Of a stretch of DNA of 64,000 nucleotides, positions 28,101 through 40,100 are shown in pieces. The DNA lies in NCBI GenBank assembly GCA_033063855.1, contig CP093830.1, forward strand, positions 2,108,854 through 2,172,853. Direction: 5' to 3'. The stretch comes from Smittia aterrima (taxonomy: Eukaryota > Arthropoda > Insecta > Diptera > Chironomidae). The notes below the pieces were generated by a model. That model saw only the letters and a list, made by a program, of their open reading frames with translations. It did no database searches and had not been told where the DNA came from. The position numbers and the translations under genes were made by a program. Position 1 is the stretch's first letter. Each line of letters opens with the position of its first letter.

Positions 28101-31100
28101 GAATGGAAAATTCATTTCATGTGGCGCCGGAATGTGACAGATTGCTCGATGCTTCAGGGAGTGTTCGTTAGTAATGTAGCAACAACATCTTCGAGAATCT
28201 CATTTATCTCCAAGATAAATTGCGAAAGAAGATTTATTTCTCCCGGAATCGAAGAATTTCAAGTTTTGTTTGACAAAAATAACTTTTCACAGCAAACAAA
28301 CGTACGATCCAGAAATTTACGAAATGTCAAGTGCAGAAAATTCGTTTTCCTTGTGAAAATACTTTTCATTCTCAAGATGCTCCTTGAGCTTTTCATCGCT
28401 CTCGAAAAGCTTTCGCGAAGCTTCTCTCGAAATAGTTTCGTTAGATAACTTGTCTTCGAGCCAGAACGAAATGAACGTGGCGAACAAATTTGCTTTCCTC
28501 GCCACGTCTGGAAGTAAAAAATGAAAATAGCAAACAAGCGGAGATTTCTTTTCGCTCGATTCAAATGTTGGAAACAATAATTCACGTTCGAAACTGTAAA
28601 TGTCTGCTCTTGCTCCCCCCTAGGCTTTAGCTCAGTCATTAAGCTTTATTTTATGTTCTCGATTGTGTTTATTGCCACAATTTAATTTCATTTAGATATT
28701 AATGCCATTTCTCTTCGAGTGCTTTTACTTTCTGTTCTCGTTTGAAAGATTGAGAACGCCAGCAAAGGAAAATCTTCTCAAAGGATTGCTACAATCAGAC
28801 TTCGATTTACCTTTCACTCAAATTCAATCCTTGCAATCAGAAAGCCATTTTCACTAACGAGAGTATGAGAAACTTAATCAGTAAGATAAATTGAGCTTGT
28901 TCCTGAAACTGAAAGGAAAATTTGTTTCTTACATTTCGGAAAAACAAAAAATTTCCTAAAGAAAACTCTTGAATCTTATGTAAGATTTTTAATTGATATT
29001 TGATCTACATGCCCCTCGTATTGTTAAGCGTTCAGCTATTAATTGGAATCGCAATTAATGTCCCACTTGAACACGGCGGTTAAGTATTCGCTTTCAGTTA
29101 TAAATCTGGTTTTCCTCGAGCTTAGAATCGTCGTTAGGGAAATCTTGTAACTTTCTCAAACAAAAAATTGCATAAGCCAATATCAAAATTAAACTTTTCA
29201 TAAGTTTTATGTAAACTTCTCTCGCTAACGCTGTTAAAGACGGAAGCTAACGACGATTCAATTAAAGTTTGCGCCACTTCGCTTCAAATATTTTCAAAAA
29301 GTTTTTCTGAGGTTTTGCAAATTTTTTTTGTCAACGACGAACTTTTTATTTATTTAAACGAGGGATGATTTAATTCATGACGATAATAGAAAGTTTATCA
29401 GAAAAAGAAAAGCAATTTTCAGGGATTCTATTAAATTTGCATTAAAATTTGATGAATTTATTTTAAAGCTTCTTATCAGAGCAAAGCTCTAGACGAGTCT
29501 CTCTTAAAATTGATTGGCATTTTCGCAATCAAAAAAGTCTGCATCCGTTTACTCAGAGCAATGAACCAACATCCTTCATAAGTTCAAAACATTAAAGCAA
29601 AGAAAAAAAAAATTATTCACGATTTTTATGAATCACTTCGTAATCTTCGTTGGAATCCGCGATTACTAATTCACACGTTTGTTGAAAGTTGTCGTGCTTG
29701 TTTGATCAACAATTACTACGAAACCAAGAGTAATTTCTGAGAAAAGATCGAATGACGTTCCAGACGTTACGAAATGATATTCAGTAACCTACACGAGTTA
29801 TTAAACAATTTCCATGAAGAATGAGAAAATAATTTAAGGCCATTTAGAAGATGAAAGTTTGCTTCAACGTTTAGCGAGATTAAATTGAGTTTATCGAAGT
29901 GCGTTAATTAGTTTTTGTTTCATGCTTTAGGCGTCATTAGCAATGGAAAGTAAATTTCCTGAAATTGTAATTGGGGTCGAGGCGCTTCGAGGGGAAAGAT
30001 TGCAACAGACTTGCTCAATTAATCAACATTTTTTCTCTCTTGCTGATTTGCAGCCATTGATAAGAATTTATTGCATAAGTTGCTAAGACCTCAACTCTCT
30101 TGGGTGTGTCCGGTAGAATTCACGAAATTGCGACCGGAAAAAATTGACGGAAAGTGATTTATGTGACGTTTGAGTTTGACGCTAATAAATAAATTCACAC
30201 ACTTCAAGCTCCAATCACGTTTCTCTCGCTCGCCAATCGAACTGCATAATTAAATTCCTCGCAGTTTATAATTTTATTTATTCACCGCACTCAACAATGG
30301 CTGATATTTCACGCTCGTTTGTTCATTACCAAAGCTGAAAATCGATACGATTTGAACAAGTTCATGTTGGCTATTGCGGTCCGTTGTATATTTTGTGATT
30401 TGCGCGCGTGCATTTCTACGTCTGTTGATGGCGTATCAGTTACAAACTAATGAATGGAAAAAGTAGGCGAGTGCTTAATTAATCACACTTTGAATTGTTT
30501 GCTGTGAATGAAATCTGTGCAATTTGCAGCGCGAAATTCGATAGTTGGAAGAGTGAAAAATAAAAACTGCTGCAGCAACAATGTTCCCTTCTATCTAGTG
30601 ATTTGTATCGTTAAAAATATCCACAAACGTCAACACGTTTCAACGTCAATTCTCAGAATCATTATGATTTAAAATCGATAAACGCTCCGCTGATATTAAC
30701 CGCAAAGTTGAGTTAACATTTGCCGCTCGACACGAGCGAAATAATTACAACATCATTGGATTAAATCAATGAAGGTGTCAGTTCGTTCTGCAATAAATTA
30801 TGCTTCGATTCTTGTGTGACAAGAAAATTGTGATTGCACATGAGACTGAGAATGTTGCATGGCCTGGGCTTGGCCGACAAGTTGACACGTGAAATATTCA
30901 TGAGTGAATGGCAACTAATTGCGTAATTGTAATTGTTCTCTCTCTCCTCAATTACAGGTTAATACAGGAAGTATTGCCGACAATGCTGGACTGAAAGCAG
31001 GCGATGCTGTCGTTCGCATCAATGCGACAGACCTTTACAACCTTCGTCACAAGGACGCTCAAGATTGCATTGTCAAAGCTGGTCCATCCTTCGAATTGGT

Positions 31101-34100
31101 CGTTCAACGGTTTGTTCAACTTAAATTATTCATTGACGTCAATTGAATTCTCTCGTCGTTTTTACAGTGGAGGTGCAACATGGAAGCCTTCAGTCACACC
31201 AATCGGCTCAGCAGCCCCATCTCCGCTTCCCGGAAGCTATGCACCAGTTACAAAGACTTCACTGGCAGCCAACAAGCAACAAGTAAGCAATTTCGGTAGT
31301 GGACACAACTCTGCGGCTAGACCTTTCGTAAATGTTTTGTGAGCTCAATAGTTTGAGTTATTTCTCATACGTTCTTCATTTTGTAGCAATCAGGAGCTCC
31401 AGCTAGAGCTATCGGTAACAAGCAATACAACACACCAGTTGCAATCTACAGTGACGAATCAATCGCTGAATCGTTGTCGAGTCAAGCGGAAGTTCTTGCT
31501 GGAGGCGTTTTAGGGTAAATATTGAAGCAATGAATCAACGTTGCTCAGGAAAGTTCACGTAGCGAACCTTCCGGATCGACCGAACGATTCGTATCATTCG
31601 AGAAATTTGTGATTAACAAAGCATCCTACGCACATAAAGTTCTGCTCTCTACATTGTTTGTCCTCTTTCTCTTATTCTCTTCCCTCCAGTGTCAACTTCA
31701 AGAAAAACGAAAAAGCTTACAATCCCGAGAATTCGGAAGTTTTGAAAGCACTCCAAGAGAACGACTCTGAACCGGAACCAGGTAACGATGATGGTGGTTG
31801 TGAAGCCTCAAATGATAATGCGAGGAGGATAGATATTGATGACGAACGCTACTCGCATTATTATGAGTTGGCGTATATGTTAAAGCTCTTAAACAGCGGT
31901 GATGGCAATGGATCTCTGTTCTCGAATGACAAATTAATTGAGTAAATCGCTTTACAATGCACACTTCGTCGACGTTTCCACTCTCATGGGACGAAAAACA
32001 TGCATAAAGGAAACAACATCATCACGCATTAATCATTAATAACGAAACGGGAGACTTTGAGTTCGTGAGGCAGCAGAAAATATTTTCACGCCATTTCTTT
32101 CATTTCTCATAACTTCTGCTGCTAATCAAAAAGTTAATTTTTCTCTCTCATGTGTTCACGTCACGTCCGGCAAAAGAGAGGCTGACCATAAATGGTCGAG
32201 TACATTAGTTTAAATTAGATAAAAACCGCAAAGACGAAAGAGCAGCCTCTCGACGTCATAGTGTGTCTAGTCACTCCCCAGTCACGACAGCAGATTCTCT
32301 TCTGTAGAACCAACGGTGATAAAGATTGAAACCATAAATATTCATATTTTATTCAGTTTTATGACAGAATTTATTTTTATTCGCCGTTTTAAATCAAAGA
32401 AAACTCATTTTCGAAGGTAGCTCGAGGCAATTTTGAAATTATATCTATTTTTGATAATAAAAGCTGAACCTTCAAAGATATATTGCTGTTCGTTTTCTCT
32501 GTCTCTCTCGATGCTTTGTCTTCAGAGAAATGAGGCTCGGGCGATGGGAAATCCGAGAATTTATCATTTCGCTTTAGTTTGTTCGCCTTCATGTTTTCGT
32601 TTCTTCCATTTCATCCGTGGAATAAAAAAGGATCTGCTGCAAAATCATAAATCATTTCTTGCTAAAGCTTTTTCTTCTGCGTTCATGCTGAGAGGTGTTT
32701 ACAAATTATGTCACAATTACGAAGAGCTTTTCAATAAAAAATCATTTCCAAGTTCAAAAGACTCATAGCTAGAGAAATAAACATTTTTGTTAACTCTATA
32801 CACAAGACGAGTGTCATTACAAGCTCTCACTTGCTGTCGCTGTTTGCAGCGAGGTCACGAACAATCGCTCATGTAATTAACTAAAGAATAGAAAACTTTA
32901 TTACATTGGACATAAAATTCTTGAGTGAATTATTTGTGAAATGAAAGATGATTGTGAAGAATGAAGAAACCGTTTCAAAGAAGAGGAGTTTCCTTGAAAA
33001 TTCAGCTTGAAAGAATCTGTTTTTAATGAAGAAGAATGCTTAAATAAATGAAGATAAAAAATGAAGCTTTTCTGCTGCGTGGGCGTCATTCGTTAATTAT
33101 GTTAAAAAATATTTCTTTAATTTTAAAATCAAATTCAAGTTCTTTTCTATTTCCACATAATTTACGAACGTCCCCATTTCATGTTGTTATTGTGCTGGAC
33201 TGTTCATTGAAGGGATAGATAAATTAATGATTTTTCTTAAACAAAGCCACATAAGAAGACAATAGTTTCATGGAAGAAAATCGTGTCTTCATTCTTCAAC
33301 TTGAGATATTCATATCAGAAAGCACATTAAAATGAATTGAGAAAGAAATAAGAAAACATTCATCATTCATTGCGCTTCATGTTCTTGTTTCGATGAAATT
33401 AACAATTTTTCTCTCGCCTTTCTCGAAAACCAGATATTTTTATGATAAAATAAAGCCAATAACACGATTGGAAATTTGAGGGCGATGTAAAAAGAATTAA
33501 CAATAGAATCATGCAGAAAATCGATAAATTATTCGTCTCTCTCTTACTGCCATTGTATGAATTAATCAATTAATCACTATCAGTCGAGAATCCAACCTTT
33601 CTTTCTTTATAAGTACTTCAGTAGATTAAATCGCTCACCACTAATCTCATTTCACTTCTTACTCACGTTTCGGTGTAAAAATGTTAAAAATTTGAACAAA
33701 AATTATTTGGATTTGTGCAAAATTAAACTAATTTAGCTGAATTGTCATCAGTTGCACCATCAGCACACTACCAACAGCCTCAACATCAACATCAACAACA
33801 GCAATATGCTCCTCAGCAGCAATATGCTCCTCAGCAACATCAACAACAACAACAGCAAAGTTATGCTCAGCCACCACATCAGCAACAAGCTGTCACGAAA
33901 CATGTACACGCTCCAATTGACAGACCCATCAGTAACAACAACGGTGGCTTGCCCGCTGGGCAAAACATTTGTGCCGATTGTGAGCGTCTCATTGTGTAAG
34001 TGTAGATCAATCCTGCTCTCTTATTGAATCTTCAGACGAGCGATGATATTTTTCGAACAAGTTATAATTAATTGGATGTGTGAAAGCGAGAGTGAAAGGG

Positions 34101-37100
34101 TTAAATGTCATTGTCTCAAACAACAAAACCTTCAGGCGTTCTGTCATTAACAATCATCTCGGCTGTCAAGAGAATTCATTCATCATTTTCACACACAACA
34201 CAGTCATCTGAAACGAGAAAAGCTGTTCCTAGTCATGCCGACTTTTAAAATCTCCACTTAAACAGATAATCCGGTTGAGTGGAGTTCAACGTTGTCAAGT
34301 TCTGTTGCACTGCAAAGTTTCTTTTTCTTTGTTTTTTTAAATATTGAATTCTTTCGTGAAATCATCTTCTCTTTATTTATTTATTCTGTGAATCATTGCA
34401 AAACTTAATGTCGAAACGATTATGGAAACGTTTAGCTGGATCGAAGTTCTACTGGCGTCAAAGCCATGCCATCGGCGGTAGCGCAACTTCTGGCCACACT
34501 CCTCGGCCATTGACTCCAAGTTATCAAGTAATTCCCGATGACCGAATGGGCCAGACACTTCAACAGAACTCTTTGGCTCCGTCTGCATCTCATAGACCAT
34601 CCCTTCCCGTTCAACCGAAAGTGAATCCAACGACCGCTCAATCTTCAACAAACGATTCGCAAGAGTAAGGATAACAAACAAACATTTAATGACGACTGTC
34701 GTTAGCCAGAAAGTTTAGTGCTTTCAGTTGTAGAAAACTCCACCAGGAGTCTTGAAAGTTCTTCTTAAGTTTTTCGTAATTGCTTTACACAATTGTTTTA
34801 ATTTAATCATCCTTCAAGTGGATTCATGAGATGCCACAAAATAATTTGGACGAGATGTTAAAAGGAACCGGAAATTGTTCATGAATTCATTGTGTCATTG
34901 GGGTCAGACATAAGTTGTGTTATGTTGAAAATATTTTAAAATCCTTTTCCTTTGCGATATCGTGATGGAACTTATGAATCTCCCCAACTTCCTGCCCTCA
35001 AGGACGTCCAACAAAGCCCTGATACGTATTTGCATGTTTCTGTGTGTGTATGTGCCATTACAAAGTCAAATCAGCAACATCCAGAAGGGGAAATTGTTCG
35101 AAAAATAACAGAAGCTCATCAACATTACGATTGTTCTTTTTATGCTAATTACGAAAATCACATCTCTTCTCTTCTCTCTGTACAACGCCTTCATCAACAT
35201 TCTACACCAAAAATGAATTCTTTAGTGGTGTGTTTGTGAGAATTAAGGATAAGAATCTCCATGTTGAGTGTTTCAAGTGCGCTACATGCGGCACTAATCT
35301 GAAAAATCAAGGTTACTTCAACTTGCACAATAAATTATATTGTGACATTCACGCTCGCATGGCTGCCTTGAACAGTCCTCCACCAAGTGCCAGTGCAAAC
35401 GGTTTGGTCCCCGTCACCTTCCAACCGTAAGTAGAAAAATGTTCATATTTTGATGGAGTTAGGTATAGACCAAAGAGTCCTCGATGGAAGCTCAGCGTGA
35501 GAACTTTGTCGCAGCATGTGAGCTTTGTCGAGGATTTGTGAGCTCATAAGAAGCAGAATCAACTAAAAGTTTCATTATGAAAATGTTTTTTTTTGTTGAC
35601 ATAAAGCTTTAAAGCTCTTCAGAGTTTCTGATGAATTTCCCTTTTTCTCTTTTCAATCAATCAGGAATAAAACTATTGGCGCTAGTGCTATCTCGTCTGC
35701 TTTGAGCGCTCATGCTGGAAATTTGAATGGCAATGTAAGTAGAAAGAGTCTGATGCTTAGTTTCTGTTTGTTTTGTTCGCAATTATTCGTTCGTGGATTT
35801 TTGTTCATTGTTTGTTCTCATCGGAGCCATGGAAGAGTGAGCTTTGGGATAAAAGCTCTTGACTAATTACGAAGAATAATTGTCATGCTCACTCGATGAA
35901 CTTAATCCCTTCTCGCTATTACTATCTGTGTTTGCGAAAGCTGTAACTAAACTTTGCTTTATTTTTACATCGTAAAATTAAACCTCAGTGCCTGAGTAAC
36001 GAAAGCGAAAGCTTCAAGCCAACCCTAAAGAGCAAGGTCAATGACGATAACAATAACAATATTTATGATAATCGCTCCACATCATCCGAGACGGATTGTA
36101 GCAGTTTGTCGAGCTCCGACAAGGAGAACGACTCGAGGCCGTCGTCTTCTTTGTACGGGAACATAAATAAAGGTGAGGCATTGAAGAAATTCTCAGGAGA
36201 GAGCTTTCAGTACCGAACGATGAATGGAAGCGTAATCAGGAGTGTAGTTCCACCTGGTAAAGGCATCAAGGTTGATTACAAGGTAAGCGTGTTCACGTGT
36301 TCATTTTAATGTGCTTCAAGTGCTAAAACGTTTGTTGATGGTGGAATAACTTTAAGGGGATTTGCAGTTTTAAATCTTTTTTCTGCTTCTTTTCTCCAGG
36401 CTCCTTCAAACTTCTCGGCACCAAAGCCATTCTCTTACTCTGCTCCAAGCGCTGGACCACCAATGGCAGGACCAAAAAGTCCTTCCACTTATCCTCCACC
36501 AACTCAACAACAATCGTGGGCTCCAGCACCTCAACCAGCATGGTCACCTCCAACTGCAGCTGCTCCCAAGCCAACTGGACCCGTTCAAGGTGCTTATTAA
36601 TTAATTTTACATTTAATTTATTCGAAGCACACACATTTCGCAATCTCTCCTTCTACTTCACCTTTTCTTTCTTTCAATACCCGAGAAATTTTTCACATAA
36701 ACTATTCAGTAAAGCACAAAAGCTCACCCAACCATATTCAGTTGTTCAATAAATATTTTATGATAGAAATTAGGCTTTGAATGAGAAGGTCCAAGCTTAA
36801 GAGGCTGGACAAAGAGAAATTTTATTTATTTATTTATTTAACCACACTCTCCATCATCGTTACATGCCAGACGCATTGTTAACTTGTCTTCGTATCGATG
36901 AGCATCTTGATATTTATTTCTCCTAATGTCTTCCATCTTATTAGTAGCACAGAGCTTTGCTCTCCAAGTTAATTAGATTAGACGGAAATTGTTGTTGAAT
37001 GTTAATTAATCTATGTTTGTTATCCACGCAAATCCACACACGCACACACTCGAAATGAATTTTCATTGGGCGCCATAAACTGACTACAATGATTAAATGT

Positions 37101-40100
37101 TTAGCGAGCTTCAACAAGAAGCCTGGATTTACCCCAAAAGGTATGAACAAATGACAAGTGTCGCTCTTTCGACAAAGCTTTATTATGCAATTAAAGGCTT
37201 TTGGGAAACGCAGTCAGGCTAATGGACGACGATGGATTTAACTTGAAAGTACGAGAGCCGCAAGAGGACTTTCAACAAAACCTTTTCTGATTGACAGTTT
37301 TAAGCAAATGCCTTTAAAAACTTTTTTTCTGTCTAAAACCGCTCACTCGTTTGGTTGAAAAAAAATAATACTCTTCCAGTTAAATCCGTCGTCAACCCTC
37401 ATCTAGAATTACTTTACATAAACCTCAAGCAAACACGAACAAAGAGAACTGGAAAACAACAAAACAATTGCGGAAGAGAATGAGCGATACTTTGTTTTCT
37501 ATTTTCCATTGTGCTCCGTGATTCTGTGAGATGAATCTTCGAATTAAATTTTCATGGTTAGAGACATTGTATGTCTCTTTTGTGTTGTTGCTGGAAAAAA
37601 ATAAAACTTTGTGGATCGAAAGTAGCAATTAAATTGAAGAATCCCTCGAGCTTGTAAAAAATCGATTTCAAATTCGTCTTTATGATCTAATAAAGTTTTA
37701 AAAATTGCGCAAGCATAAATTTGCCTTCTTCAAGAGCTGAGCTTTCAACTTGATTAAGCTTCAAGATCTCTTCATCCTTGTGTTCTCCCTTAGAGGTTTT
37801 CTTGTTCTAGCCTCAATAAAAAAAACTCCATGAAGTGAGGAGATCCAATCACAAGCTCATTTTATCCAAATTGCATCATGTCATTGCATCCTCCCATGAT
37901 TTCAAGTGAGTAAACTGCTTGATGTGATTTGCTTCCCTCACAGAATTTTCTTTTTTTTTTGCTTGCTGCTCATAAAATTGCTGTAAAAAATTTCCTTTCA
38001 ACGACAGCAAAGATAAGCATCTTCAGAAAATATTTCAATTTTCCCAAATTGCTCTTTCGATTCTTACATTCTCAATCATTGTGAACGCATAATTTTATAA
38101 ATTGCTTGATATCGATTGCACTTTTACTAACTGAAAGTCAATTCAAGTTACGTAATGCTCGTTGAAAATTGTTGAAGAGAAAACTTGTTCTTCCTTTTCC
38201 TGGTTTTCCCAACATAGATTCGAATAGAAACCAAAAGCACAAACAGAAATATTTAACCGCTCGCACGAGACAAATGAAAATCAATATTTGCTCCACAAAC
38301 TTCCGCCCTAAAGCGAATTGCGAGATGAGAAAAAATTTATAAACGCTTGGAGTGGTGAGCTTTGCCTGAAACCTACTAACGCTTTTATTCTATTTTCGCT
38401 TTCTCTTTTCTTTGCTATTGAATGTTGAATGAAAATGCAATTAATTTAAATTAAATTCTGACCTAAAACGTGGACATGACTACAACGACTAAAAGAATTT
38501 ATTGACAATGAGAAATGCAACAGAAATTCTCGAGAAACTGAATCGAGGACTCGAGAGAGAAAGGTTGAAATTTATGTTCCAAGTGATTCGGAAGAAGAAT
38601 TTGATCCGAAAGATTTGGTAAACATCGCGAAGCCACCGCCTTCGAATTTCATCTGGCCACCGCCAAGCGAAGAACAAAAAATTGCAATCGCTGCTCCTAT
38701 TTACACTGCGCCACCTGAAACTCAGCGTGTCACTTTCAAGCCATGTACTTATCGACCACTTGAGAGACCGCAGCAGCGGCTTTCAGTTCAGAACGTGTGC
38801 AAAGCGGAGTCACAGCAAACCGCATCCACCGAATATGAGTGTTTAAATGTCGAGTCTAATGTAACCGTCACAACATCAACTTCTAACGCATCATCAGAGT
38901 CAGAATACAAGATGTATCAAACACAGAACAATCATTACGCAAACATGTTCGAACAAACGAAGGAAGTTGATGATGAGGTAGAGGAAATTAATCAAAGTTC
39001 GACCATTGATTTGCGTGTAACACCATCGCCCATTGAGCTACCGAAACAAACTAAAAGTGTTGAATTTGTAGAACCCGATCCAGATTATAAAGCAGAGACT
39101 TTCCGAAGCGTGTTTTCCAATCGAAAAGAAACTTGGCAGAAGTTAACGACAACAAACACTTTCTCAAGCTCACGCGACGAAAGACAAGAGGAGACGTTTG
39201 AGGCAACTGATGACAATCCTGAAAATTCTGATGAAGATCACAATAACGCTCAACAACATGAAGAAGACGAAGAAGAAAATGATGTTGAAGCTGAAATTCA
39301 AGGACAGCACGTTGGACCGCATGATGGAACTTACTATCAACTTCCACCATCGAATATTCCTCAACCAACTCCGAAGAAGTACATGACGGACTTCCATAAA
39401 GCTCTCATCACCACCTCGGAGAGACCTTACAGCATCTTCGACTTAGCTCCAACACCTGAGCCGAAACTTCCAAATTTAGATTTTTACGAGGAAGCAGTTC
39501 GTGAAGCTGAAAAGTATCCAATTGAAGAAGAGAAGCCGAAGCCAAAGCCAAAGGAAATTCCAAAGTTTGAAGTTAAAACGAACAAACATGACATCGAGTT
39601 TCCTTATGATGATGCTGATGTTCGCCGAGGAAGTTTAATCGCTTCGATGATGCGAACAGCTTCACCCAACCCTGTCGAGTTTGTTAAATCAAATATTATC
39701 GAAGAAATTCAATTGCCGGATGAAGAGAGTGCTTATTTCCCTCCACCAATCAGCATGCAACCTCACGAGGCTTATGGCGATAATGTTCCACATCGAACTA
39801 AATCTCCATTTGTCGGAGCTTTGACCACTGTGCCCGATCGACCATACACGCCTTTCGGTCGAGAGATTATGTCTCAACTATCAATGGATATTCCAGCTGG
39901 TGCTCGAAACGTAACATTCTCGAATGCCTTACGCACTGCACCTGACGATTCATTCGATCCATCGTCATTGGAATGCGAATATGAACCTATTGAGTATACT
40001 GCTCAAGTTTACGAACGTATCGCGGAGGAAATCGAGGCAGAAAATGAAGTTAAGCAAACGAGATTCGCTCATGTTACTTCGCCAATCAATCGAACATACC

